Positions 23,033-36,400 of a stretch of 64,000 nucleotides of DNA are shown here, in pieces. Made by a program: the position numbers and the translations under genes. Every line of letters starts with the position of its first letter. The stretch's first letter is position 1. Source of the DNA: Takakia lepidozioides (Eukaryota; Streptophyta; Takakiopsida; Takakiales; Takakiaceae); the NCBI GenBank assembly GCA_030704615.1, contig CM060732.1:41149053-41213052 (forward strand). The letters are read 5' to 3'. The notes under the pieces were generated by a model. The model was not told the DNA's origin. It saw nothing but the letters and a program-made list of their open reading frames with translations, and did not search any database.

Positions 23033-25886
23033 TGTGCTGCAGCTACTCAAAAAACAGATTGTTCAACAAGAATAACAAGCCCTGTAACGGATCTCTTCAG
23101 TTCTGCTCACAAACAGAGGATCAACCCACAACCACCACAGCTTAGAAACACAAAAGAGACATAATGCCACCCCTGAGAAACAACACCAACAATGATCCAG
23201 CAACAACAAGACGATGGAGCTGGAGCGCTACCGCTTCCTCTCCTCTCCTCTCTCTGTCTCTCTCTTTCTCTCTCTCTACTCTCTATTTTTCTGCATCTCT
23301 TCTCTTTTTTTTTGGAGCAATTTCAAAACTTTATTGGGAGGAAAACAAATAAAAACCGTATTTTGTTTATTCTTTTTCCTTTTTGTATTCCAACGTAAAT
23401 ATCCCCTTTCCTTTCAAAAAGATAAAAACAAAATTAAAAAATCAACCCCCACCTAACCTCGATTAATCAGGGCAAGTGATTTTACTCCCCTTAAACGAGG
23501 CTGATTAATAATCCTTACCATTCACCTTAGGTGTGTCTAGGGCTAATTGGACGAAATGATTGTACCAATTATGTGTATAATTGTGATTACGATTACAACT
23601 ACTAGTGTGCTTGCGATGAGATTACATGTGTAATCGCCTTGCCAGAAAAGCCGATGCATTACATGTGTAATTGCCTTGAGGTTTCCATGCTTGTGCACAT
23701 TCCGCAAGGAATTGAGAGAGGACGCCCGTTCCAACAACCAACGTCTCACACGTGTGGAGCGTGTAAAACATGTCTGCCCAACCCACGTCCGACCCGTATA
23801 CACTCTAATACGGTCCGGTACACCGGTAGACAATACAGGTAGACAATACATTGTCACGTCACGTGCTATACGTCTCCCATTCCAGAGGGAGCGACACTAT
23901 ACGCTATTTAGTACTCGTATACGTATGGCTTCGCGTACATGAAAGTAGATTAGTAAGTGGGATTAGTGAGGGCAGGCGTGAATTAGTGAGTAATGTGTAA
24001 GTCCCTCTGGTCGTCCGTGTTTTGAACTGTGCAGTGTGTAGTTCTCAGAGTGCACTTGACATGTCTTCCCCCCACACTGAAGGGCCATCATCGCCTCCAT
24101 TGGGTCCATTTCAAGTCACACAAGTGATGTTGAATCCGTGAAAGAGAAAGAGGCTAACCAAATCAGCTGCGCCCAAGTGGGATGCCATGGCGTTAATGCG
24201 GCTGCCCTCCTGCAGCCTTTGCAGTTAAAGCGAGAGGGATGTTTGCTCAGGCGGGTCTTGTCACCATGAAGCCTGGGTAGCCTACTCCAGCGAAGATGTT
24301 TGTCAGGATTCAACCCGCGGCCATATGAGAAACGTCCCCCTGCCCATTCCTGCTTCGGATGCTCTGCTTCTTGAACAGGTAAGATGGCCCCAGTACTGTC
24401 AATAGACGGAATGAAGTTGGGGTTAGTAGCACAGTGGGAAGTTAGTGATTTCGCCGGTGCAGGCAACAGTGCTGTGTTGGAACTTGAAACTTGAAACCTC
24501 CAAATACTGAAATCAGAGATCATCTTCCTGACAGCCTTTTTCATTTTTTTCAACTATCTTCAGGAAGGTACAGGAAGGTAGTAGTTTAGAGAGCCCCACC
24601 TGAGCCCCAACCCAATTTGCCAGATTTACTAATTCCTCCATATCTGTAAGTGGGATTTCTTTCACAGGGGGTAACAGGACTGATGTGAGTGTACACAGAG
24701 CGCCAGAACGGTCATGGTACCCCTATAGAGACTGAGAAGCCCATTCGCATAAAAGATAGGGATGGATTGTTGGCGGGAAAGTAATTGAGTGGTCCAAATG
24801 GACTAAGATTATCAATACGGCTCAGATCGATCTTGACCGAATGAGATCTCCAGTGCATATTCAGAATATGTCACTGGATATTATCATGGCATATTCCTGG
24901 AAGGACTCAAGCCTGGGTACTGGGTACCTCTAGTCACTCTCTAGTCACAAAGGGAATTATCCACCCCTATGTTTAAGACACCCAACTGGAGAAAACTGAC
25001 CCTATATATACAATGGCCCCAGTGACACTCACTGCTACAAAGTTCAGAGTTTTGACAGTCAAACTTAGTGCCCAAATCCAAGTAATCCTTTTGGTGGCCT
25101 ATAACTTGGGGTCAGATGTTTCCAGACATTTTACTTACCCATTTTGAGGCCCAAAACATGCCTCCACCCCATGAATTTGACCATTGCAACCCCTACAGCC
25201 AACACTGCGGTACTGCAGGAAGAGAGTACATTCGTGACGGTAATTCTCTTAATCCCAGTACCGCTCGTGCCAAGGTGGGGTGGCGCGTGCGAAGGGTCGA
25301 CGATGATGTCACTGGATGGCAAGGAAAGTGAGAGGGAATTCCATTGCGTCTTTGAGCGGCTCGTGTGTGCTCGTGTGTGCGGTACTGCAGGCCTCGCATT
25401 TCCCTTGCATTCTGCATCCAGACCTGATTAGATCCTTGTTGTACACAAGCCTGCACCTGCAAGCTCTCAAATGTATAGGCGAGATCAGTACACCCCCTGG
25501 AGTCAGTGTAACCGACAGGATTAATGAGCACCACTGGCAGTGATCTAATCAGATCTGAACATACTACGACAAGGCCCTGTTGATAGAGAGCTCTTCATGA
25601 ATCCAGGAGTGGAACGTCTAACGAAATTTCGCTTCCAGGTCTCTTGCTTGGAACGCATTGAGCATAGTTACAGACTGGATGATCAGGATGGTAAGTGTGT
25701 GCAGAAGGCTACCGAGGTCGGGCCGATCAAACCGATAATTAACGTCATACTTTTAGTATGGAGAGAAGATGAGGGTTCCAGAGAGGGGAAAGATAAGTTC
25801 TAAGTTAGCGCCCGTGCAAGACAGACTCCACAGACGGCGTTCATCGTGCTCTAATAAAAATTTGGGAGCGGGGGAAGAGAGAGAGT
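23033..25886. other. Intergenic region with a TC-rich tract
   Basis: A (TC)n-rich stretch lies at about 23230-23310 and AT-rich DNA around 23320-23460. Overlapping frames at 24116-24553 (minus) and 25116-25534 (both strands) have no recognisable motif. Nothing further is supported. Confidence 0.45.
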
Positions 25887-26825
25887 CTAGGTGAACAATT
25901 GACAGCATTTGATCTGGCGCTTTACTGCCTCTCTAAATCCTTCCGCAACCTCCACATCATGCGTTTGTGAATTGACAATTGGGCATGCACTGATCTGTGA
26001 CCTTTTCTCTCTCTCATGAAGATCAAAGCGCTGAGCAATGATATATGTGTATATGTAGACACTCATTAATCGGACATGATTACCAATTGATCTCGTACTA
26101 CAGTGTTCTAGATATGAGCTTGGCACGAATATGAAGTCTTATAAGATCAGTGGGATACATTTCGCATTGCTTGCAGTTCTTTTCATTTGCTTCCCACATT
26201 GTACAGCTGAATCCGACAGAGTGCGCAAGTTTTTTTTAGTCTTCAATTGACACTTCGTCAACCTCCATTATCTGAAGGTCTCTCTGTCAATCTCCGTCAG
26301 GCTTTCGCTCGCTTCCAACATCGCAGTGCATTTTACGACCACCGCTGATAGCCGGTCATCGACCGGTTGTAAGCTGACGGTACCGGAATGTCTGCCACGT
26401 GTATCTGAAACCCGAGCTTCCGATAGGATTCTTCATTCGTCCGTATGGATGAAATATGCGTGTACCTAGTTCACTTGTCGCATAGATGAGCTCTGGGAGA
26501 AGGTCGTCCATCAAATGCCGTATCTGGCAAGCCCTAATAGTCACCGGTCATGACCGGTCTCAAGAATCTTCTCTCTGCCTCTGTCCCGGAGTGGATATAC
26601 AATACAACCGCAGGGTTCTGGAAGAATTGGGGCAAGCGAGCGATGGATTTGCTTCGATGAGGAAGACGACTTTTCTTGTTTTGATTGACCGTTGTCCTGA
26701 CCTGGACTGCCCCTGGAATGTGAATTTAACAGCTTCATCTGCTGGAGCATCTCCTCAAGTTTAGGGTTTGCGCATTCGATCTCAGAAAAAGAGGTAATCT
26801 CAGGCCTTCGCAGAATTGAAGGCAT
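25887..26825 (-). CDS. Hypothetical gene divergent from the IMP-like gene
   Basis: A candidate first exon starts at ATG 26825 (MPSILRRPEITSFSEIECAN) and contains a short amphipathic stretch (PKLEEMLQQMKLLN) and a serine/lysine-rich segment. A candidate last exon follows the acceptor GCTCAG near 26035, encodes RFDLHEREKRSQISACP and SQTHDVEVAEGFREAVKRQ, and stops at 25887. No middle exon or exact joins could be established, and I do not recognise the product. Its start faces that of the protease-like gene with about 340 bp between them, which would suit a shared promoter. The composition looks protein-coding but the call is weak. Confidence 0.28.
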
Positions 26826-26931
26826 TGGATAGGAGCTCCATGGTTGAGTTAGATCTTCCTACAGCATCCCAGCAAACTTGGTTGACGTAAGTATGAGATT
26901 ACTTAGCCGTGGTCGGCACTATTGGCCAAGT

Positions 26932-26968
<37 letters not shown>

Positions 26969-27168
26969 AGTCGCGATCGTTGCTGGATTGGAAACGATTT
27001 TCGGTTGTGAAAGTAGAATCATAACCCGCTGTAAGTTTGTGTCTTTTCAGACTTCGTATCGTTCAGGAAGCGGCTGATTTGGAGAGGATTGATGGGGAGA
27101 GGCTGGAGGGAGTGAAACCCTAATTGGAATGCGAGTTGCTGGACCGTGACGCGACAGAGAGTAGGAGA
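26826..27168. promoter_or_regulatory. Putative bidirectional promoter region with (GA)n tract
   Basis: The 343 bp between the hypothetical minus-strand start and the IMP-like ATG contain a (GA)n run at 26934-26963. GA/TC tracts are common in plant core promoters and 5' leaders. No TATA element was assigned with confidence. Confidence 0.3.
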
Positions 27169-29904
27169 ATGGGGTCTCCTGTAATTTGGGCGCGATATTT
27201 TCTCACAAAGATCAAAGTTTCATTCGCACAAAGCATCAGGGTATGATCTCGCAGTATTATTGACCCCTTAGCCACTCAATGTCGCATTCGTGTAGGATCC
27301 AGCAGAGGTGAAAGCTTAATCCTGCAAATGGATTATCACTTGCGGAGAGAGTAATAGGGCATATACTGCTAACCGGATGGGTTGAATGTTGCCGCATCTA
27401 TGGCTGCAGTCTATGACCTATTTTTCGTGGCAACGCATCGCAATTCTGGCTCGTCTTTTTGCCTCTCCGTCCCTCACTCTCCCATCGCAATTTCTTTTCT
27501 TGCATGAAAATTTAAAAAATTATTGGAGAGTTTTTCTTGTCAATAGTGGCTCCTTCCTCTTGCGCACCCTCTCTCCCTCTCTCCCTGCCACTTGGATCAG
27601 CTGGTAAGGGGGCTCTTTCTTTTGTGTCCAGGGTATAAAATTGGTTTCTGTGCCTGTAGCCATTCTCCACTATTTTAAGGCGCTAGATTTTTACTAGGTC
27701 AACATGTGGATGATGGGGTGTGGTCTGTGTTATTTCTTCTAGTTCATCTGAGATCCAAGCCCGAGGGATGGTAACCCACGAGTTCTACAGCCAGAAGTCC
27801 ACCACTTTGTCTGGTTGGCGAGGCACATGATGAGCATTTGCTCTCTCTCTCTGTGAGAAGTCCAAGCACTGGCTTTAAGATCAAACTTGACCCGGTGCTG
27901 GTTGGTGAGAGGTTTGAAATGGCATTTTATGGGCATGCCATGATTTCAGTCTCATAACCCCCTTCTTGGATCTTCTGGCTGTATTGATAAACACAGAGCT
28001 ATGAGTTGGGTGACATCAAGGAGAGAGAGATCTATGACCATGTTCTGAGGAACGTAGTACGAGGCCGGCTCACGTTCAAGCGTCTCTTTAAAGGTGCAGA
28101 AATGACACCTACGTTTGCTAGTCAAGGGGAGACGTTACTCATTCGATCACTTCCAAGGCCGAGTCCCAAGTAGGTTTTTCCTCCCACCATCCTGCCAACA
28201 GGTTCTACTCTTTGAGTAATCTGGACCTTACTTGTGCAGTGTTTTGGGCACGTGGTCCTGTGCCGAAACTATGTGTGGCATTCTACAGAGGTCACCCTCC
28301 TTGGTCCATCCATATGCAGGGGAGCGTACTCTTGTGTATGCTAGATGTCCATCATATTATGAAAAAGCCACTCTTAAACAAATGTCACAAATGCAAAGGT
28401 GATCTCTAAGGAGGTAACCCTTTCTAACACTGCTCTGTTTTTAACTATGAAACTTCCCCTTGAATTGCACAGATCGGTGTTTGTGGGGGACGTTGTGATG
28501 TTGAAGGATCCAGGGAATCCTGAGAGGGAGTTGGTGCGACGTGTTGCAGCATTGGAAGGGGAGGAGATGCTCTCAACTGACGAAAATGATGAGCCGTTCC
28601 AGCTTGAGACTGGCACCTGCTGGGTCCTCTGTGACAATGACACTATAAGTCCCAAAGAACCGGTAAGACCATATACTTTTTTGGGTTTGAACTCATCTCT
28701 TGACATGTTAAAGAATGCTCTTATTAAACTGGCATTGCCATAGCCTTGCAATCAAAGGCCAATGACTAAGCTTGACAGACCAAGTCGGAGGGATTGGGTA
28801 CAAGAAGACCTTGTGGTTCTGTAGAGTATTTATCGCCTTCTAACACCGGCAGCAGTCAATGGGTCAAGAAGGTTTCGTAAGTTATGCTGGTGTCACATTC
28901 TTCTTCTTGGTTAGTGGTAATAGAAGTCGAAAGTCAATTGCACAGAGTAGATAGTCTTGTTGTCAAGAACTTATTCAGACGAAGGGAACAAATCTGTAAG
29001 AACTTTTACTTGCTAGTTCAAAAGCTACTAGTATGCTTAATGGTGATGGGGGGCCTGTAACTGTGTAGAGGTTATGCAACTCTTTCCACCGCTTTGAGTG
29101 GCTGCTCCAATCTTGCAGTTGAAACCCCCATGTATAACCGAGGGCATCAATCAGCTCATAGAATGCTGTGACCTTGGCGAGTATTGACTGACAACACATC
29201 ACTCCTTTCTGAGACCAGAAGGATTCAGGGATTCTGCTGCCAAGAAGTCAACCATAGAGATGGAGCTGGTTGTACCAGAGCCCTTCCCGTATCTAGTGTA
29301 ATTACCAGCCGGTACGAGTAAGTGACCTAGGGAAGTGTGTCCATTGATTCAGCTTTATTGTGGGTTGCAGGATTCCGTAGATAGCCGGACTTTTGGGCCA
29401 CTTCCATTGAGCAATATTGTGGGGAGAGCTATCTATTGCAGTCGCTCCCCGGTTGAACATGGCTTCGTCCACAACAGGTGAGAAGGGGAACATTCTTCTA
29501 GTACTTTCTGTTTTTTGTTTTGCTCTTCTGTTTGCTAAAGCCTCATGATGCACAGTTACAGGCTTCTTTGATTGGGAGGAATTGCATCCATGATTTGAAA
29601 CTGGACAACCCAGATGGGGTAACCCTGTTGGAAGATGTTGACTGAAATGGTCTCCACTGGGGAAGGGGTTTGATCTGGTAGCTTCATATCTGTGTAATGA
29701 GTATAGCCTCTCTCTCTCTCTCTCTCTCTCAAGATACAGTCTTATACTCTTGTATGAATTGTCGCTTAGTTCTGGTCTCCCTCTGCCTCTGCCTCTCACA
29801 CAAGACTGATGTTGCTTTTTCTTAACAGTGACGAGGCGATGCATGCCGACTCTCCAGTCTTGGCAGTTGAACTTGATGTTGACGAATTGACGAGCCAATC
29901 TTGA
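27169..29904 (+). CDS. IMP2-like S26-family protein (mitochondrial inner membrane protease subunit-like)
   Basis: Five exons join perfectly in frame: 27169-27240, 27997-28169, 28473-28662, 29371-29477 and 29829-29904, giving 205 residues, about the usual length of the plant family annotated as peptidase S24/S26 or inner-membrane-protease subunit 2-like. Landmarks are MGSPVIWARYFLTKIKV at the N-terminus, GAEMTPTFASQGETLLIR (residues 57-74), SVFVGDVVMLKDPGN, LVRRVAALEG (102-111), CWVLCDND, DSRTFGPLPLSNIVGRAIY and a conserved C-terminus ADSPVLAVELDVDEL. In active S26 enzymes the catalytic Ser sits in GxSM and the catalytic Lys in a KRV/KRI block. Here these positions are Glu59 and Arg104, so the usual dyad is absent. 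A mitochondrial or plastid membrane location is inferred from the family only. All introns are GT..AG. Confidence 0.93.
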
Positions 29905-31675
29905 GCTGTTAGAGTGCTAAGGCCAGTTTTTTACCTCTATCAAGTTGCTTCTGAGGCTTATTATTTAGGTTTTCTTGTGAAGAAAGTACTGAGCTTGTTA
30001 ATGTAGCTGAGTTAAATGCTGCCAAAGCATCTGACCATAATTTGTTACCCAGAAGGTTGCTAATACTCCCAGACCCAGTGTCTGGTTGAGGAGCAGTTAT
30101 TTGGATGTTAAACCTCCTTCGTACTTGTGCACAGTGCAGAATAGGACTTGAAACCCAACTGACAGGATCACATGGAAAACTGTCTTAGAAGTATGTAACT
30201 ACGTACCACGTGTTTACAAGATGAAATAAAACAAGTCAATGCATAATTACAATGGTTGTTATTACCCACCACTGGTTTCATGGAACGGGCAGGGTAAGCT
30301 TTAACGCGTATAAATGGAGAATGGAAGCCACTGTGGCGAGCCCAACATGGTAAGTTAATGGTTTTAACTTTGGGTTATTTACAAATGAGTTTAATAGTTT
30401 AAAAAAAAAAATTCAAATAGATTGCTGGGGAATGGTTCAAGAACTAAATATCTTCAGCTTTCGTAATTTTTTCGTAGTGCTAGGCAGTCTGAGGAGCCAA
30501 AGGAATCAGATGTAAATTGGCGCATAAGCGCCCAGTTAGGAAGGGCAAGTCTAAAGCCCATCTTTCCTTTGATTAGATCAGATCCTTGTATTCTCTCTAG
30601 CTATCTCCCTACTTCACCTAGGGAGCCTACCAACATGACGGGAATTTGTTGTTCCAGACAATCTCAGATTCTGAAAGTCTTGTGCAGAGCTGCCCTCCGT
30701 TTCCCAAGGTGGCTGTAAGGATTTTGGATTTTATAATTAGCCAAAGAAGGCTTGATTACAATCAAGCTATCAAAGTTTGCAAATTTTTGGTATCCAAATC
30801 TCTCTGTGATAGAGTGTGTCTTGTGAAGGTAAACTGTTTCTTGTACGGTGAGCTGTGAATTCTGTGACACCTAGTACATTGTGTGAGGTTATTCCGATTA
30901 AAGAAAAACAAATTGCAATCCCAGGGGTTATCCCAAACGGGTTGCCCAGGCCTACCTTTCCTAGGTCACCTGAAAAGTCCATATTGCTCACATGCTGTAG
31001 ACTAGCAAGAACTGCTCACAAAGCTTATAGCAGCAGCAAGGCCAATTGCCTAAGCTCTGACGTCAAGTACCAAGGCTGTTGATAAAAACCCGTGGGATTG
31101 CAAATTTCATGCCTTGAGGGACCGAGGGAGTGGTTCCAATTGGTTCATTTTACTTCCACACTTGGGCATGCTGGCTGCGATGCATAAGAGTGATACACAA
31201 ATTGAGGATGTGTAAGTGGTGGTTCGTGGGCTGCCGTCTGTGTAGTCACAGAATTCCAGAGAGCTAGATATGTTGTAGTTCTCCTGCCTGATTGATCTAA
31301 GGTTTGCTTATGATTAGGAGCTATTTCCAGACAAAATGGACGCTGTAGTTCTCGTCCTCTTAAAGATTTGTCTGTCTTTCTACAGGCCGTATATGACACC
31401 ATGGGTGGTACTCATCAGAAGGCAACCGGATGATGTGAAAGATATGCGTCAGATAGCTACTTACAACATCCTGCTAGTGTGAGAACTCTGCCAGTTCAAA
31501 TGCAGCAGGGAAAGTAAAGAAAGAGCAGGAGTGACTGGAAGTATGAAGAACATGCATTCAGAGCAGGTAGTGTCAGATGGCCCAGAAAGGAAAGGAGAGG
31601 AAAGGAATGATCTGTAGAGGGCCAAGAACCGAAAGACTTTGGTACAATTCACGTCACAGCATCATGCCATTAATT
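29905..31675. other. Intergenic region
   Basis: Contains the 3' flanks of the convergent protease-like and PNGase A genes. Only small overlapping frames occur and none has a recognisable motif. Confidence 0.5.
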
Positions 31676-33481
31676 TTATGAAATGATGCTGCAACGTGTA
31701 TCAGAATGATCATACAGAATAGTGTAATTCTTGGTGCTCAGAGATCGTGTGTAGCACCCTGCTGTACTATCATAAAAGTACTCCTGTTTGCTTTGCCCCT
31801 CCCCACTGATTGTGTTATTGGGAGTGATAAAGAGATCACCTTTCGACTTTTGCTTATTTTTAAGTGAGTTGAAAGAGCTCCTCCCGGGGCCAAGGGTGGC
31901 CTGTGATTGAACATCTTGGAGCCAGGCATGTTCCAAGCTGGAAGTTATGTAGTCAGAACCGTTCAGTTGAGGGATTTGGGTAACTAGCAGCTGCAACGGG
32001 AAAGTGCAAACGCTATGCTCGTAAGCCATGTCCTCTAAGGGAGTGTTCACAACCACTTTGCTATCAGTTTTGATCTCCTGATGAATGACGTTGGAAGTTG
32101 AAGCAGCACTAATCACTAATGAATTGGAAAACTTCAATTTGTAGGAGGCTGATGTGGTCAGATTCCCAAAGGAGGACTCCACATAGCCCTTATAAGCTAT
32201 TGTACGGGAGGCCTTCGTGATAAAAGACCCATCAAGGTCACTGTAATTCGACACCAGAGATGATTTCGTCATTTGAACATACTCAAAGAGCTCCCCTTTG
32301 GTGAACTCCATATATTTGTCAACCCACAGATGTAAATTTGCCCCCAAAAGCCAATAACTCTGGGCGTTTGTCACTGTCATGCTGAAGTTGTGCTTCTCTC
32401 CATCAACCAGTTTTCCAATGAAGGGAGTCACATCAACATCATAACTCGGGAGATTCAGTGATCCGATTGCAGCAGCTGGGCGCCAGAGAAAGGGGTCAAT
32501 TCCCCCTGTATAAAGAATTGGAAAGGGGAAGACTGCACCAGCCAGCACCCCATCAATGGACACTAACACTTCCCTGAATGTTCCATTCCCAGGAACTCCT
32601 GTCAAATTGTTGGCTTTGAGGTAGGCATCTGGCGGGTTTGTGTACCAAAACTCGTCCTTCTCATGAGCTGAGACAGAGATTTCAAGGATCGCTTTGTATG
32701 CATTTGTAGGAAGTTGCAAGGTGATGGATTGGGCATCTGACTCATTCTGTAGCTGGAACCAGTAGCCGCCCTGGAGAGGGGAGGGCAGAGAGATGGGGAG
32801 GATCACATCTGCATGCCCACCATAGTTCTCTGGTATTGAATCCTGCTTCCCCCCATGGTAAAAATTCACTGTAATGGTAATATTATATACTCCAGTATAG
32901 GTTTTATCCACCACATTGGCCAGAGAAACAACAAGAGATTGAGACTCCTTGAAGAGAGAGGTGTACCGGGTAATATCCTTCTCCACCTCCCAGACCACAC
33001 CTATCTCGGTTGGTTCCACTGTACATGTGCGAAAAATCTCAACCCCACCCAACCAGACTGCAGCAATCCGATCAAACTGGCGGCCCCTGCTGGTCCCATG
33101 CCAAACCAACACCACCTTGTCCCAGTCTCCATTGCAGTTTCTGGCTGGGTGGTAGTCTGCCACAACAGGTGGCAGGTTGACAGTGTTGGCAAATGTGTGC
33201 TGGAGAAGGAGAATGGAGCAAGCCTTGGTACTCCCTGGTAGGATTTGGATGGGCTCCGAAACTTCAAAGTTTTCTTGTGCCTCTGTGTCCCTTCTCTCTT
33301 TGAGAGAGTGCTGCCGGAAGTTTTCTTTCATGTGAATTATGTTGCGGGGTTTGGTAGGCCTCAAACCTGCTTCTTCACAGACTGAGGACTCCGCAAATGT
33401 CAAAACAAGCAACAGATGAGGGATGATGCATCGCAAGTTCTTGTAACTTCCACCGGAGCACCTCCCTGGTGGACACGACAT
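31676..33481 (-). CDS. Peptide-N4-(N-acetyl-beta-glucosaminyl)asparagine amidase A (PNGase A)
   Basis: A single exon of 601 codons from ATG 33481; an in-frame ATG further upstream (33595) would precede the hydrophobic leader by 38 residues and is less likely. A signal-peptide-like core, IIPHLLLVLTFAESSV, is followed by the PNGase A N-terminal domain. Landmarks are PIQILPGSTKACSILLLQHT, DKVVLVWHGTSRGRQFDRI, AVWLGGVEIFRTCTVEP, WEVEKDITRYTSLFKES, VDKTYTGVYNITITVNFY and, later, AGAVFPFPILYTGGIDPFLW and SYDVDVTPFIGKL. The enzyme removes N-glycans, including plant-type core-fucosylated ones, from glycopeptides in the secretory path or apoplast. Several N-x-S/T sequons fit a secreted glycoprotein. 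The length is close to that of plant homologues, and intronless structure is usual in this family as I recall it. No break is seen. Confidence 0.95.
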   Translation of the reverse strand: MSCPPGRCSGGSYKNLRCIIPHLLLVLTFAESSVCEEAGLRPTKPRNIIHMKENFRQHSLKERRDTEAQENFEVSEPIQILPGSTKACSILLLQHTFANTVNLPPVVADYHPARNCNGDWDKVVLVWHGTSRGRQFDRIAAVWLGGVEIFRTCTVEPTEIGVVWEVEKDITRYTSLFKESQSLVVSLANVVDKTYTGVYNITITVNFYHGGKQDSIPENYGGHADVILPISLPSPLQGGYWFQLQNESDAQSITLQLPTNAYKAILEISVSAHEKDEFWYTNPPDAYLKANNLTGVPGNGTFREVLVSIDGVLAGAVFPFPILYTGGIDPFLWRPAAAIGSLNLPSYDVDVTPFIGKLVDGEKHNFSMTVTNAQSYWLLGANLHLWVDKYMEFTKGELFEYVQMTKSSLVSNYSDLDGSFITKASRTIAYKGYVESSFGNLTTSASYKLKFSNSLVISAASTSNVIHQEIKTDSKVVVNTPLEDMAYEHSVCTFPLQLLVTQIPQLNGSDYITSSLEHAWLQDVQSQATLGPGRSSFNSLKNKQKSKGDLFITPNNTISGEGQSKQEYFYDSTAGCYTRSLSTKNYTILYDHSDTRCSIIS

Positions 33482-36400
33482 GGTGCTGGCAGTTACTTGT
33501 ACTCCAGTCTGATAGAATACAATGCATTCAACCCTCCAGTGAACCCAGCTGCTGTCTAGAATATTGCCTCTGCAAGTAACTGCATGCAGCCACAAAGAAG
33601 GTCAATTTCATGGTACAGACAAGCAAACCAGAGTCCTGAACATTTTGGGTTCCAGAAGAGAATCACAGCTCAAGTGAAATGGAATCCCTTCACTCACCAC
33701 GGGGAAGGAAAACAGCAAGAAAGGAGCGATCTACAAGAGGGTGTCTACTTGCACAAATCAGGAACCTGCACCATGAGAGGTCAGACAGTTTCCAGGATGA
33801 TGTTCATTTCTCACTCATGGGCCAGCATCGGGAGTTTGGATCCTCTCAATATTCGGGTTTCCCACAGACAGTCAAGAGGCCTGTTTACATTACTGTCTGA
33901 CAAGGGAAGCCAAAGACACGGTTTCATTGAAAGGGGCTGCACTGGTGGCTGAGGCCTAGTGTGCACCCTCTCTGGTCTGTATGTCTGTTCGAGCTCCATA
34001 AGCACAGGGGTGGCAGTTATTGAGATCCCCAACCACAGGGTCTAATGTGTGGTGGCAAGGCACCGGTATTGTGTAAAGTCGAATTATTCAATTGCAATGC
34101 ACCTGATTCTAGAGAGATATCGGTGTCGGTAGCGAGAAACTTGTTGGTAGAGAGACGTAGGACAAGGAACTCGGGAGTAGAGACCCTTTCGTACACGGAG
34201 TCCTACGGAACGCAGATTGGTTGCGCTCCAAATCGAAGGTCACCCATAGACGAGATGGGTGTCATCAACTCAGAAAATGAAGACCTCTCGATATGTAGCT
34301 GATAACATGCCCCCTCCCTCCTTTCTCTCTCTCCCTCCTTTCTCTAACATTGATAGAGCCTTCTTCTGTCTTTCCTCTCCTGTTGCCCTGATGCTCTCAC
34401 GGTCCAGGCAGGTTTGGCTTTGGCGATATACTCCACAGAGCCTCGAACAAATAACCCTCTCTTTTACACGTCGTTTAAGACTGTTGCGACCCATTTTCCA
34501 TGCACAGTAAATCTGTCTCTCTCTCTATCTCTCTCTCTCTTTCGACAAGAAAGAAGGCTCCGACAGGAACAATCTAAGAATCATTCTGTCTCTCAAAAGC
34601 AGATTTTAATCTAAATTTAGGGAGGCCATGCATGGGCACAAGGTTGAATGGCCAACACACAGGTGTCTTGAGTCTGGCGTGCGGTACTTACAAGAGGTAA
34701 AGAGAGCAACGCCATTGATATGTGGGTCTGTTCAACTGCATGTTTGACTTCCCTTCGCCCGCAGCACCTTCCCAAAACTTTTAGTCACCGTTCCGCCCTC
34801 CACCTCTCCCACGAGGCTGTCTAGGAGGCTAGATCTCTTTACAAAATGTCTCCCCATCCAGGACTCCCGTTGTCTGCACCTAATCTGCAGCAACACTGAT
34901 AGTACAAAAAGTTCCGGCTTTCGCCGCTGCGACTGGAAAATAAGGAATCTTTCACTGAGTTCCACTAGACATCTCAACTCCTGGTAGCCGCTAATAATTT
35001 TCGACTCTCAATGCAGTCGCAGTACGTGAGGAGTCACCATCTAGCCCAATTCTCAATAGAGGCCAGACGAACTGCTGGATTGAAAGCTCTACCACAGAGA
35101 GAATCTGACGCCACCATGATTGTATTCTAAGAGCTGTGCTACGTACATGAGGAATCTATTGTAGCTACTGCAGGAAATCACAGTGGAGTGATGAGCGCAG
35201 AGTTGATGAGCGCAGAGACACTCATGACATTCGAAATTTTCTGCGTGCAAGTTGATACAACCGGGACACAAGCTTTCAGCCAACAGGCAGGGTGGATACA
35301 TCACCAACATCTCTCAAACTTTCTCCTTTATTCACACGCTCTTTCGCTCTCTCTGTCTCTGTCTCTCTCCCTCTCTCTCTTTCTCTCCTCCGTCCTGCGA
35401 TCCAGTCTCTTCCACTCTTAAATGTCTGGTGAAGTACCATAAATGCGTATGAGGAGTTACGAGCTTCTATTTCGGGCTTCCTTTACAAGGCCATCCTCTT
35501 TACTTTCCCTGCCACTTTATACTCTCCTGGCAGAAGTAGTAAAGGCATCAGATCAGCTCAGATCCACTTCTACCCTTTGACTCTCATCATCATCTCCCCC
35601 ATATAAACAAACCCCAACAACCTCCAAACTCCGGGACTCCCTCCCTCCCTCCTCTCCCTCCCTCCCTCCAGCATGCATGTATCAGAAATCTTTTTTGGGC
35701 AGTAGTCCACAACACATTTCTCTGCCTGACGTGAAAACTTTCCCTCAATCTTTTTCCTCAATCCTTCAGTGCCAATCATCAAAGCATGCATTCTCCACAC
35801 CCAAATTTATCAATACCAAAACACATTCTCTGAACTTAAGAACTTAGAAGTCTTAGAAGTCCTCTCTTCAATCATCAGTCTCTCTTTTCTCCCCAATAGT
35901 ACTTATTACTACCAGTAAAAACTAGAAACTAAAGACGCCCAGAGTACCAACTTAGTAAGATACTCCTACAAGTAGGGTGCCAGCCATCACGGGCCGGGCG
36001 GGACCACACGTGCGGAGCAGTCGTCAATGCGAACACGTGATATCCCTACCCGGCCCGCTTTTCGAGTCCGTGAGCACTCATTTTTGGATGACGGAGATGG
36101 ATGGATGAAGACGTGCCGACGCGCACCTTCTCTCGCACGACGGATGAACAGAACCAGGATGGCACTACAGCTGGATGGCACACGGATGAATGACGATGCA
36201 AGCAAAAGCGCGGAGGAAAAAGGTGTGGTCGTGAGTCGTAAGGAGGGGTATAAACGAGGGCCTGGGTAAGCGAGCCATTCACTAATACAAGTCAAACAAT
36301 AATCCCATAATCTTTGCACCGATCTCCCCGCAATTACTGTATATAAAGAGGCTGCGGCGTCCCAGTGACCAGACAAATCATGTATGTAACTGGCGCGACT

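Noticed and set aside
23164-23456. Three overlapping serine/leucine/phenylalanine-rich frames
   Set aside because: They translate a TC/T-rich simple-sequence tract.
33001-33241. Plus-strand frames opposite the PNGase A gene
   Set aside because: Antisense shadows of a strongly conserved coding exon.
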